Shown piece after piece: positions 8,889 to 16,309 of a stretch of 64,000 nucleotides of DNA. Under the pieces are notes generated by a model. It was not told the DNA's origin and made no database searches. It was given only the letters and a program-made list of their open reading frames with translations. Source of the stretch: JAQGMV01 sp035626595. GTDB lineage: Bacteria > Pseudomonadota > Gammaproteobacteria > Burkholderiales > SG8-41. The position numbers were made by a program, and so were the translations under genes. The DNA lies in NCBI GenBank assembly GCA_035626595.1, contig DASPNJ010000046.1, positions 1 through 64,000 on the forward strand, in the 5' to 3' direction. Each line of letters starts with the position of its first letter. The stretch's first letter is position 1.

Positions 8889-8928
8889 CCCAGCCCTTTC
8901 CGTGGCAATCATGGGGCGCCGGTCTAAG

Positions 8929-8982
8929 CCGAAGGAAGGGAGGTTACGGAGGGAAACCATCATCGGTTTCCCTCTGTTCGTT
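8929..8982 (-). repeat. Family A palindromic repeat, copy 2
   Basis: A well-kept copy in inverse orientation: CCGAAGGAAGGGAGG, then TTACGGAGGGAAACC, loop ATCATC-like, then GGTTTCCCTCTGTTCGTT. The arms GAGGGAAACC and GGTTTCCCTC pair over 10 bp. It ends eight bases before the long inverted repeat of the metZ leader. Confidence 0.75.
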
Positions 8983-8989
8983 CATTCCA

Positions 8990-9100
8990 GGTCCATCAAT
9001 CGGCGCTGGGCCCACACCGCTGCGACTGGCACTGGGGCATGATGATTGACACCAACGCACGAATCGCGATACTTTGGGCCCAGCGCCGATTTGATGGATC
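8990..9100 (+). promoter_or_regulatory. Candidate structured leader RNA of metZ: ~25-bp inverted repeat around a 60-base loop
   Basis: The left arm 8990-9014 (GGTCCATCAATCGGCGCTGG and so on) and the right arm 9075-9100 are reverse complements over about 25 bp, with one G-U pair and one bulged A. The 60-base loop between them has no recognised motif. It lies between the purF-side repeats and the metZ attenuator. I compared it by eye with the SAM-II, SAM-I, SAH and cobalamin riboswitch cores and found no match. It could be a new cis-regulatory RNA, or an inserted element that happens to lie in the leader. Confidence 0.5.
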
Positions 9101-9125
9101 AGCTTGCGGGCGCTCAACAAATACT

Positions 9126-9178
9126 GCTAAAGCGAGGGAAACCCGGTTTAGCGATGCTCAAAGCTGACCGGGTTTTTT
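9126..9178 (+). terminator. Intrinsic terminator overlapping an alternative stem: probable attenuator of metZ
   Basis: Stem ACCCGGT (9141-9147) pairs with ACCGGGT (9167-9173), with inner AGC/GCT pairs, and is followed by six Ts (9173-9178). GCTAAA (9126-9131) can instead pair with TTTAGC (9147-9152), which uses the ascending arm of the terminator, so the two folds are mutually exclusive. Only 16 bases separate the T-tract from metZ ATG 9195. No promoter fits in that space, so metZ transcripts must pass this terminator. Confidence 0.7.
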
Positions 9179-9194
9179 CATTTCAGGTGATCCC

Positions 9195-10367
9195 ATGACA
9201 GAAGACTACAGGCTCGACACGCTCGCCGTGCGCGCGGGCATCGAGCGCAGCCAGTTCGGCGAGCATTCGGAAGCGCTCTATCTCACTTCCAGCTTCGTGT
9301 TCCAGAGCGCCGCACAGGCCGCCGCGCGCTTCGGCAACCAGGAGCCGGGCAACATCTACTCGCGGTTCACGAATCCGACGGTCAAGGTGTTCGAGGAGCG
9401 GCTGGCGGCACTGGAAGGCGCGGAATGCTGCATCGCTACTGCTTCGGGCATGTCGGCGATCCTCGCCTGCGTCATGGGGCTGCTCAAAGCCGGCGATCAC
9501 ATCGTGTCCTCCGCAGGCGTGTTCGGCGCGACCGTGCAGCTCTTCGGCACGATCTTGAAACGTTTCGGCGTGGAGACGACTTTCGTGTCGGGCACCGATC
9601 CCGCCCGCTTCGAGGCTGCGTTCACGCCCGCGACGCGCCTGCTGTATCTGGAGACGCCGGCAAACCCGACGATGGAGATCTACGACGTCGAAGCGTTGTC
9701 GCGGCTCACGAAAAAATCCGGCGCGCTGCTGGTGGTGGACAACTGCTTCTGTACGCCCGCGCTCCAGCAGCCGCTCACGCTCGGCGCGGATATCGTCATC
9801 CATTCGGCGACCAAGTACATCGACGGACAGGGGCGCGTACTCGGCGGCGCGGTGCTCGGGCGTAAGGACGTGATCTACGAAGGCGTGCTGGGGTTCCTGA
9901 GAACCGCAGGGCCGACCCTCAGCGCGTTCAATGCATGGGTGCTGGTGAAGGGTCTCGAGACGCTCGGTATTCGCATACGCGCGCAATCGGCCGCGGCGCT
10001 GGAGCTCGCGCGCTGGCTCGAGCAGCAGCCCGCGGTCGAGCGCGTGAAGTATCCGGGTCTGCCTTCGCACCCGCAGCACGCGCTTGCGATGCGGCAGCAG
10101 TCCGGCGGCGGTGCGGTCGTGTCGTTCGACGTGAAGGGAGGCCGCGAAGCGGCGTGGCGCATCATCGACAACACGAAGCTCCTGTCGATTACCGCCAATC
10201 TCGGCGACACCAAGACGACGATCACCCATCCGGCATCCACCACCCATGGGCGGATCACGCCAGAAGCGCGCGCGGCTGCGGGCATCGGTGACGGTCTGCT
10301 GCGCGTGGCCGTCGGCCTGGAATCGATCGACGACATCAAGGCCGACTTGGCACGAGGCATGAGCTGA
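9195..10367 (+). CDS. metZ: O-succinylhomoserine sulfhydrylase MetZ
   Basis: 390 aa Cys/Met-metabolism PLP enzyme of the cystathionine gamma-synthase fold. It makes homocysteine from O-succinylhomoserine and sulfide (direct sulfhydrylation). The PLP lysine is Lys207 in HSATKYIDGQGRVLGG; the motifs YSRFTNPT and ETPANPTM are present. I call MetZ rather than MetB from the N-terminus (LAVRAGIERSQFGEHSEALYLTSSFV) and from the usual position behind purF in betaproteobacteria. Regulation is probably by the leader terminator described at 9126-9178. Confidence 0.9.
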   Translation: MTEDYRLDTLAVRAGIERSQFGEHSEALYLTSSFVFQSAAQAAARFGNQEPGNIYSRFTNPTVKVFEERLAALEGAECCIATASGMSAILACVMGLLKAGDHIVSSAGVFGATVQLFGTILKRFGVETTFVSGTDPARFEAAFTPATRLLYLETPANPTMEIYDVEALSRLTKKSGALLVVDNCFCTPALQQPLTLGADIVIHSATKYIDGQGRVLGGAVLGRKDVIYEGVLGFLRTAGPTLSAFNAWVLVKGLETLGIRIRAQSAAALELARWLEQQPAVERVKYPGLPSHPQHALAMRQQSGGGAVVSFDVKGGREAAWRIIDNTKLLSITANLGDTKTTITHPASTTHGRITPEARAAAGIGDGLLRVAVGLESIDDIKADLARGMS

Positions 10368-10369
10368 TA

Positions 10370-10436
10370 CGTAGGGTGCGCCAGTGGCGCACCGGGCCAC
10401 GGGGATCGTCGCGGTGCGCCATGGGCGCACCCTACG
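10370..10436. repeat. REPIN-like pair of inverted REP hairpins between convergent genes
   Basis: Two 24-base arms, 10370-10393 and 10413-10436, are inverted copies differing only in the loop (AGT against ATG). Each arm contains a perfect 8-bp hairpin GGTGCGCC/GGCGCACC. A 19-base linker separates them. The pair fills the space between the metZ stop (10367) and the lpxH stop (10441, other strand) and could end transcription from both sides. It resembles REPIN architecture and the widespread GTAGGGTGCGCC-type repeats of proteobacteria. Confidence 0.75.
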
Positions 10437-10440
10437 CCTT

Positions 10441-11163
10441 CTACAAGGTAATGGCTCTACAACCGGCTGCGTCGCAGCGAAGATAGCTTCCGCGCTCGTA
10501 CCAGTCGCCGAGCACCCAGCGCTCGCACTCGCGGCCGTCCACCCGGTGCACGTGCCGCGCCGGCCGGTGCGTGTGGCCGTGGATGAGACGCGACACGCCG
10601 GCGGTCCGAAGCGCCTGCTCCACGGCTTGCGCGTTCACGTCCATGATCTCCGCGCTCTTTCCCTGCTTGGCGTTTTCGCTGCGCTCGCGCAGCTTCTCGA
10701 GCTCGGCGCGGCGCGCGCCGAGTGGCTGAGCGAGGAAGCGAGCCTGGTTGCGCGGATCGTGCGCGTAGGCCCGGAACTTCTGGTATTCGACATCGTCGGT
10801 GCACAGCGTGTCGCCGTGCATGAGGAGCGTCGGGGTGCCGTGAACGTCGACGACCGCGGGGTCCGTGAGCAGCTCCGCCGAGGCGCGTTGGGCGAAACCG
10901 CTTCCGACGAGCACGTCGCGATTGCCGTGCATGAAGTACACCGCCGTACCCTGGCGCGACAGCGCCGAAAACGCCTCGGCGACCGAAGCGTTCAGCGGAT
11001 CGCCGACATCGTCGTCGCCCATCCAGTATTCGAAGAGATCGCCAAGCACGTAGAGCGCCTGCGCGCCGCGCGCAGCTCCGGCGACGAACCCCAGGAATTG
11101 CGCGGTGGTGTGCGGCCGCTCCGCCGCGAGATGCAGGTCCGAGATGAAGAGCGAGAAGCTCAG
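10441..11163 (-). CDS. lpxH: UDP-2,3-diacylglucosamine diphosphatase LpxH (probable CTG start)
   Basis: 240 aa if started at CTG 11163, the same length as E. coli LpxH. It removes UMP from UDP-2,3-diacylglucosamine in lipid A synthesis. The calcineurin-like metal motifs are FISDLHL (Asp9, His11), GDLFE, HGNRD, MHGDTL and HGHTHRP. The first ATG in frame (11049) lies after the SDLHL motif and would delete two metal ligands. No ATG, GTG or TTG exists between the family start position and well into ppiB; the only candidate is CTG, overlapping the ppiB stop as CTGA. Confidence 0.88.
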   Translation of the reverse strand: MSFSLFISDLHLAAERPHTTAQFLGFVAGAARGAQALYVLGDLFEYWMGDDDVGDPLNASVAEAFSALSRQGTAVYFMHGNRDVLVGSGFAQRASAELLTDPAVVDVHGTPTLLMHGDTLCTDDVEYQKFRAYAHDPRNQARFLAQPLGARRAELEKLRERSENAKQGKSAEIMDVNAQAVEQALRTAGVSRLIHGHTHRPARHVHRVDGRECERWVLGDWYERGSYLRCDAAGCRAITL

Positions 11164-11651
11164 ATCTCTTCGGCTTTCTGGATGACGACGTCGTCCTTCG
11201 GCACGTCCTGGTGCATGCCGCGCGAGCCGGTCAGCACTTTCTTGATCTTGTCCACGACGTCCTTGCCTTCGACAACCCGTCCGAACACGCAGTAGCCCCA
11301 GCCCTGCGCCGTTTGCGCGCTGTGGTTGAGAAACGCGTTGTCGGCGACGTTGATGAAGAATTGTGCCGTCGCGGAGTGCGGATCGGACGTGCGCGCCATT
11401 GCGATCGTATACCGGTCGTTCTTGAGCCCATTATCGGCTTCGTTCTTGACCGGCTTGCGCGTCGGCTTCTGCTTCATGTCCGGCTCGAAGCCGCCGCCCT
11501 GGATCATGAAGCCGTCGATGACGCGATGGAACACGGTGTTGTCGTAGAAACCGTCGCGCACGTATTCGAGGAAATTCTCGACGGTCGCCGGCGCTGCTTT
11601 GGCGTCCAGATCGAGCGTGATGTCGCCGTGATTCGTTTTGAGTCTGACCAT
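11160..11651 (-). CDS. ppiB: Cytoplasmic peptidyl-prolyl cis-trans isomerase B (cyclophilin)
   Basis: 163 aa, with no signal peptide (MVRLKTNHGDITLDLD). The cyclophilin core is complete: FHRVIDGFMIQGGGF with the catalytic Arg, then SATAQFFINV and a WGYCVFGRVVEG segment. It speeds proline isomerisation during folding. It is transcribed ppiA then ppiB then lpxH, the conserved ppiB-lpxH pairing; its TGA overlaps the proposed lpxH CTG. Confidence 0.95.
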   Translation of the reverse strand: MVRLKTNHGDITLDLDAKAAPATVENFLEYVRDGFYDNTVFHRVIDGFMIQGGGFEPDMKQKPTRKPVKNEADNGLKNDRYTIAMARTSDPHSATAQFFINVADNAFLNHSAQTAQGWGYCVFGRVVEGKDVVDKIKKVLTGSRGMHQDVPKDDVVIQKAEEI

Positions 11652-11662
11652 GTGGATCGTCC

Positions 11663-12253
11663 TTACTTGGAGCTCTTGGGCGCCGGAGAGCTGTCTCCGA
11701 CGAGTCGGGCGCGCTCGATCACCACGGGTTTGACCGGAACGTCGTCGTGCGGACCGCGGCGGCCGGTCGGAACCTTGACGATGCGGTTCACCACGTCCAT
11801 GCCTTTTATCACCTTCCCGAACACTGCGTAGCCATAGCCGTCGGCCGTGGGGGCGCGGAAATCGAGGCTGCGATTGTCGGCCACGTTGATGAAAAACTGC
11901 GCGCTGGCGGAATGCGGATCGGGCGTGCGCGCCATGGCGAGGGTGCCCGTGGCGTTGCGTAGCCCATTGCCGGCCTCATTCCGGATCGGGCCGCGGGTCG
12001 GTTTCTCGCGCATCTCCGGCGTGAAGCCGCCGCCCTGGATCATGAAGCCCGGAATCACGCGGTGAAAGATCGTCCCGTTGTAATGCCCGTCCTTCACGTA
12101 TTGCACGAAGTTCTCGACGGTCTTGGGCGCCGCGGCCGGATCCAGCTCCAGCACGATGGTGCCCATCGACGTGCCCAGCTCGACTTGCGGGTTGGCTGCC
12201 GCGGCAGCCAACGACAGGAGCAGCGCCAGCGCGGCGAAGATCGTTTTCAGCAT
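11663..12253 (-). CDS. ppiA: Periplasmic peptidyl-prolyl cis-trans isomerase A (cyclophilin)
   Basis: 196 aa. The N-terminal signal peptide (MLKTIFAALALLLSLAAAAA, cleaved near residue 20) sends it to the periplasm. The cyclophilin core has FHRVIPGFMIQGGGF, SASAQFFINV and YGYAVFGKVIKG. It is a tandem paralogue of ppiB, 11 bases upstream of it. The C-terminal tail is Ser/Pro/Lys-rich. Confidence 0.94.
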   Translation of the reverse strand: MLKTIFAALALLLSLAAAAANPQVELGTSMGTIVLELDPAAAPKTVENFVQYVKDGHYNGTIFHRVIPGFMIQGGGFTPEMREKPTRGPIRNEAGNGLRNATGTLAMARTPDPHSASAQFFINVADNRSLDFRAPTADGYGYAVFGKVIKGMDVVNRIVKVPTGRRGPHDDVPVKPVVIERARLVGDSSPAPKSSK

Positions 12254-12303
12254 ACGGATTGGAAAGCCGGGAAGGCCGGTCTTGTTAGCAGTTTACGTGC
12301 GTA

Positions 12304-12320
12304 GTGCGCTAGCAGCGCAC
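12304..12320. other. Perfect 7-bp hairpin between the L,D-transpeptidase and ppiA
   Basis: GTGCGCT-AGC-AGCGCAC in the 102-base space downstream of the minus-strand transpeptidase and upstream of ppiA. There is no T-tract on either side, so it may slow or pause transcription but is not a standard intrinsic terminator. Nothing else is recognisable in the space. Confidence 0.35.
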
Positions 12321-12355
12321 CCGAAAGGTCGGCCAGACCACATCCAACCCACCTC

Positions 12356-13615
12356 TCACGCACCGCCCTCGTGAATGATGCGCCAGGCCGACCCTTCCTT
12401 CAGCCAGTACTGGCGCTTGCGCATCTTGTTGTTGAGGTTGCTGCTGGCGTAATCCTGATCGAACGTGACGACGGCGAGCTTCTGCTTGCCCGGATACAGG
12501 AACATGCTCACGCGCTCGAGCTTCACTTTGATCCACTGCTTGCCCGCGTTGACCTGCCGCTTCTGCTGCGCGAACGATCTGTAGTCCTGTGCACCGGACG
12601 TGAACGACGGCGAGTAATGTTTGAGATAGCGCTCGGTGTCGAGCGACTCCCAATCCTTGCGCCAGCCCTCGAGGGCGCCGGCAATCTCCTGGCGCGTGCC
12701 GGCGATGGCCTGCGGAGTGACCCATTCGATCCCGCTCGAGATGATGACCGGCGTGAGACCGATCTGGACCTGCTGGCGGATCGCCTCGAGATCGCGGTTC
12801 GTGAGCACGACGCAGCCGTCGCTCGCCTGCGGCGGCCGGCTGAAGGTGTCGGACGGCGTGCCGTGCAGCCAGATGCCCGAGCCTTTGCGGCCCTCACGGC
12901 GGTCCCATTCGTTCGGATAATTGATCGGAAACGCGCCCGCGCCGTAGAGGTCCGCGAGCTTTTCGCGCGGAATGCTGCTGGTGACGTGGTAGACGCCGAG
13001 CGGTGTCTTCTTGTCGCCCTCACGGAGCTTGTCGATGCCGTTTTTGCCTTTGCTGATGTAGTAATCGGCGAGATAGCGGGCGTTGCCGTTGTGGTTCTCG
13101 AACACGAAGAGGGTCGAGCGTGCGGTATCGACGACCAGCGCGTATTTCTGATCCGGCTGGAGCTGCACGAGGTATCGGGGTACGCGGTCGGTCGGACGTT
13201 CCTGCTGGTAGCGCGCGAGCCGCGCCTTCGCTTCTTCCCGCAGGTCCGCCACACGATCCGGCGGCACGCCCGCGGCGGCCCCCATCGTTTTCAGCGGTTG
13301 CGACCGCGCGAGCAGCAGATCGCCCCTGATGAGGTGCGCGAGCCGGAAATTCGGATACGCCTGGATGACTTTCTCGACTTCGGCGAGCGCCACGTCGAGC
13401 CTGTTCGCTTTGATGGCGAGCAGAGTCTTGACCAGCAGCTGCTCGGGCTCTACCGCGGCGGAGGGCGCGGCCTGAACGCGGGCCGTCTGATGGATCCGCT
13501 GGCCAGCCGCGGCGGGGCCGGCGATCCAGAGCGCCGCGAGGGCCGCGGCTGCGAAGCGCGGAAACCTCCGGCAGCCGTGTTTCAGCTGCCCACCCGTTCC
13601 TGCTGAATCTGCCAC
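12356..13615 (-). CDS. L,D-transpeptidase (YkuD domain) with C-terminal Cds6-like domain
   Basis: 419 aa from GTG 13615. After a signal peptide (FAAAALAALWIAGPAAAG) comes a helical repeat region (about 45-130), then a YkuD catalytic domain with the HGTP histidine and the cysteine in SDGCVVLTNRDLE. Most YkuD enzymes have SHGC; here the second residue is Asp, as in a branch that reads GCVVL. A C-terminal NTF2-like domain (about 305-419) follows, also found in the next gene upstream. It probably forms or edits 3-3 crosslinks or attaches proteins to peptidoglycan. An alternative start is CTG 13585, which overlaps the upstream TGA. Confidence 0.82.
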   Translation of the reverse strand: MADSAGTGGQLKHGCRRFPRFAAAALAALWIAGPAAAGQRIHQTARVQAAPSAAVEPEQLLVKTLLAIKANRLDVALAEVEKVIQAYPNFRLAHLIRGDLLLARSQPLKTMGAAAGVPPDRVADLREEAKARLARYQQERPTDRVPRYLVQLQPDQKYALVVDTARSTLFVFENHNGNARYLADYYISKGKNGIDKLREGDKKTPLGVYHVTSSIPREKLADLYGAGAFPINYPNEWDRREGRKGSGIWLHGTPSDTFSRPPQASDGCVVLTNRDLEAIRQQVQIGLTPVIISSGIEWVTPQAIAGTRQEIAGALEGWRKDWESLDTERYLKHYSPSFTSGAQDYRSFAQQKRQVNAGKQWIKVKLERVSMFLYPGKQKLAVVTFDQDYASSNLNNKMRKRQYWLKEGSAWRIIHEGGA

Positions 13616-14688
13616 CGGTCGCCGTTTTTCACCAGGACCAGGGTCTTGTTGCTGGTGACATCGAGCGCACCGGACTTGTAGTGCTGGCGGAAGCTCACGA
13701 TCGCACGATTCTTCTCGTCGAACCGCACTCTGGGATTGTCGATCTGGACCTCGATCTTCCGCGGCTTGGCAATGCGCTGCTTGCGCTCGGCTTCCCACGC
13801 GCTGCGGGACATGCCTCTCGGCGGCTGAAAATCGGACGCGTAGTGCGAGAGGTAGCCCGGGATGTCATTGGAGGCCCAGGCACGCGCCCACGAATTCACC
13901 GACTTCAGTACCTCGTCGGGGTTCTTGGCTGCCGCTGCGGTCTGTGCGGCCGGGGCGGGTGCGGGCTTTGCCGGCTCGGGCGCTTTCGCGGCGGCGGCAG
14001 GCGCCGCCGGTTTTGGCGGCTCGGGTGCTTTGGCAGCCGGCGCAGGCTGAGCTGCCGGGGCGGGCGCCTTGGCTGCCGGCGGCGCGACGGGCTGCGGAGC
14101 GGGCTGCTGGCTGGGCGTGACCGCTTCGGGTTTGGCCTGCGCAACCCGCGTGGGCTGCGTGCGGCTGGCGGTGCTCGTCTGCGAGAACAGATCCTTGATG
14201 AGGTTGAGCTTCCCTTGCGCGGCCTGGTTGCTGCGGTCGAGCTGCAGGGCTTTGTCGTACGCCTGGCTCGCCATCTTGGCGTAGATGTCGCCGAGATTTT
14301 CGTGCGCGGTGGCGTAGCTCGGATGCGTCCGGATCGCCATCTCGAGCGAGTTGCGCGCTTTGTCGTACTGCCCCTGCGACGCATACAGCACCGCGAGGTT
14401 GTTGTACGGCTCGGGGAGCTCGGGGTAGTCTTGCGAAAGGTCGGTGAAGACCTTGATCGCCTCGTTCGGCTTGTTCTGCTCGGTGAGGATGAGGCCTTTC
14501 AGGAAGCGGCCGCGCGCGTCTTTCGGACGGCTCGAGAGGTAGCTGTTGACCCGGTCCATCGCGCGGTCGAACTGCCCCTGGCGGAAGAGCTGGTTCGCAT
14601 CCTGGAGTGGATCGTTTTGCGCCCACGCATTCCAGATCGGAGCGAGGCTCAAGGCCAGGACTAAGAGCGCGGTGCGGGTAAGCCCCAT
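13582..14688 (-). CDS. Periplasmic TPR protein with C-terminal Cds6-like domain
   Basis: 368 aa. It has a signal peptide (to AWA, about residue 23), four or five TPR-like helices (about 25-165), a long Ala/Pro/Lys low-complexity linker (about 175-260) and an NTF2-like C-terminal domain (about 262-368). That last domain aligns with the end of the adjacent L,D-transpeptidase (shared pattern W-x6-D-x3-YLxHY, then a basic helix, then a VxFxQxY strand). The two genes overlap by 34 bases and are probably co-expressed, so I infer a shared role in cell-wall crosslinking, perhaps as partner or regulator. TATAAC lies eight bases before the ATG, so the message may be nearly leaderless. Confidence 0.75.
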   Translation of the reverse strand: MGLTRTALLVLALSLAPIWNAWAQNDPLQDANQLFRQGQFDRAMDRVNSYLSSRPKDARGRFLKGLILTEQNKPNEAIKVFTDLSQDYPELPEPYNNLAVLYASQGQYDKARNSLEMAIRTHPSYATAHENLGDIYAKMASQAYDKALQLDRSNQAAQGKLNLIKDLFSQTSTASRTQPTRVAQAKPEAVTPSQQPAPQPVAPPAAKAPAPAAQPAPAAKAPEPPKPAAPAAAAKAPEPAKPAPAPAAQTAAAAKNPDEVLKSVNSWARAWASNDIPGYLSHYASDFQPPRGMSRSAWEAERKQRIAKPRKIEVQIDNPRVRFDEKNRAIVSFRQHYKSGALDVTSNKTLVLVKNGDRWQIQQERVGS

Positions 14689-14844
14689 GTTATACTTTGC
14701 CGAATTTTTCAGCGGCTTATTTGCAAAATCCTCGAAATTCTACCAAGAACATCCGGCAAATCAAACAAGCGTAAGGCCCTCTTTCAGAGTGTCTTTACTC
14801 AGCCGACGTTCTGTTAGCCGCTTCATCGGTTCACCGGTTTCGCA
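14689..14844. promoter_or_regulatory. Divergent promoter region of the TPR gene and cysS
   Basis: 156 bases between divergent starts, clearly more AT-rich than its surroundings. On the minus strand a TATAAC box ends two bases before the TPR-gene ATG. On the plus strand I see no convincing -35/-10 pair for cysS. No RNA gene or repeat is recognisable. Confidence 0.45.
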
Positions 14845-16209
14845 ATGCTGAAGATTTATAACACGCTCGCGCGCGAGAAGCAGGAGTTCCTGCCCATCAC
14901 GCCGGGCAAAGTGCGCATGTACGTCTGCGGCATGACCGTCTACGACTACTGCCACCTCGGACACGCGCGGATGATGGTGGTGTTCGACCTCGTGCAGCGG
15001 TGGCTGCGCGCGTCGGGTTACGACGTCACGTACGTGCGCAATATCACGGACATCGACGACAAGATCATTCGACGCGCGCAGGAAAACGGCGAGCCCATCG
15101 AAGCGCTCACCGCGCGGTTCATCCAGGCGATGGATGAGGACACCGCAGCGCTCGGCATCGAGAAGCCCGATCACGAACCCCGCGCGACGCAGTACGTGCC
15201 GGGCATGCTCGACATGATCGACACGCTCGAATCGCGCGGGCTCGCGTATCGCGCCGAGAACGGCGACGTGAACTACGCCGTACGCAAATTCGAGTCCTAC
15301 GGAAAGCTTTCGGGCAAGTCGCTCGACGAGCTGCGGGCGGGCGAGCGCGTCGAGGTCGGCGCGTCCAAGCAGGACCCGCTCGATTTCGTGCTGTGGAAGC
15401 ACGCCAAGGCGGGCGAGCCGCACTGGGCATCGCCGTGGGGCGATGGGCGACCGGGCTGGCATATCGAGTGCTCGGCCATGGCGACCGCGCTGCTGGGCAA
15501 GCACTTCGATATCCACGGCGGCGGACAGGATCTCCAATTCCCCCATCACGAGAACGAGATCGCACAGTCGGAAGGCGCCCACGGCACCAGGTTCGTCAAC
15601 TACTGGATGCACAACGGCTTCGTGCGCGTCGACGACGAGAAGATGTCTAAGTCGCTCGGCAACTTCTTCACCGTTCGCGAGATCCTCGAGAAGTACGATG
15701 CCGAGGTCGTGCGCTTTTTCATCCTGCGCGCGCACTATCGCAGCCCGCTCAACTACTCCGACCAGCATCTCGATGACGCGCGACATGCGCTGACGCGCCT
15801 CTACACCGCGCTGAAAAACGCCGGCGCGCCGGCCAGCACGATCGACTGGAACGAGCCGCACGCCGCGCGCTTTCGCGACGCGATGAACGACGACTTCAAC
15901 ACGCCCGAAGCGGTCGCGGTGCTTTTCGAGCTCGCGAACGAGCTCAACAAGTCCAAGAGCGCCGCGCACGCGTCGCTGTTGCGATCGCTCGCGCGCGTGC
16001 TGGGACTGCTGCGCCGCTCCAGTGACGATTTCCTGCGCGGCGGCGTGGACGAATCCGAGGAGTCGCGCATCGCGGAGCAGATCGCGCTGCGGGCCTCCGC
16101 GAAAAAGGCGCGCGACTTCGCCGAAGCCGACCGCATCCGGGACGAACTGTTGAAACAGGGCATCGTGCTGGAAGACACCCCGAAAGGGACGCTCTGGCGC
16201 AGAGCCTGA
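14845..16209 (+). CDS. cysS: Cysteinyl-tRNA synthetase CysS
   Basis: 454 aa class I aminoacyl-tRNA synthetase. The zinc ligand Cys28 (MYVCGMTVYD), the HIGH-type motif HLGH (37-40), the WHIECSAM zinc-site segment, GGGQDLQFPHHENE and the KMSKSLGNF signature (about 267) are all present. It charges tRNA-Cys. The 100 bases after its TGA, before the convergent glycosyltransferase gene, begin TGAAAGGTCCACG and form GC-rich hairpins; this may be an eroded copy of repeat family B, but the match is weak. Confidence 0.97.
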   Translation: MLKIYNTLAREKQEFLPITPGKVRMYVCGMTVYDYCHLGHARMMVVFDLVQRWLRASGYDVTYVRNITDIDDKIIRRAQENGEPIEALTARFIQAMDEDTAALGIEKPDHEPRATQYVPGMLDMIDTLESRGLAYRAENGDVNYAVRKFESYGKLSGKSLDELRAGERVEVGASKQDPLDFVLWKHAKAGEPHWASPWGDGRPGWHIECSAMATALLGKHFDIHGGGQDLQFPHHENEIAQSEGAHGTRFVNYWMHNGFVRVDDEKMSKSLGNFFTVREILEKYDAEVVRFFILRAHYRSPLNYSDQHLDDARHALTRLYTALKNAGAPASTIDWNEPHAARFRDAMNDDFNTPEAVAVLFELANELNKSKSAAHASLLRSLARVLGLLRRSSDDFLRGGVDESEESRIAEQIALRASAKKARDFAEADRIRDELLKQGIVLEDTPKGTLWRRA

Positions 16210-16309
16210 AAGGTCCACGCCGCTCCTTCGGCGCGGTGCCTTCGGCAGCGCGCCTCCGGGCACGGGACCGCGGCGAGCGTCGGTATCCTGCTGCCGGCGT
16301 GAGGCGCGG

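Noticed and set aside
8990..9178. Known SAM-I, SAM-II, SAH or cobalamin riboswitch ahead of metZ
   Set aside because: I looked for the conserved cores by eye and found none. A real covariance search would be decisive; I cannot run one.
16210..16309. Family B repeat after cysS
   Set aside because: The start TGAAAGGTCCACG is suggestive, but the link and second hairpin do not match; at best an eroded relic.
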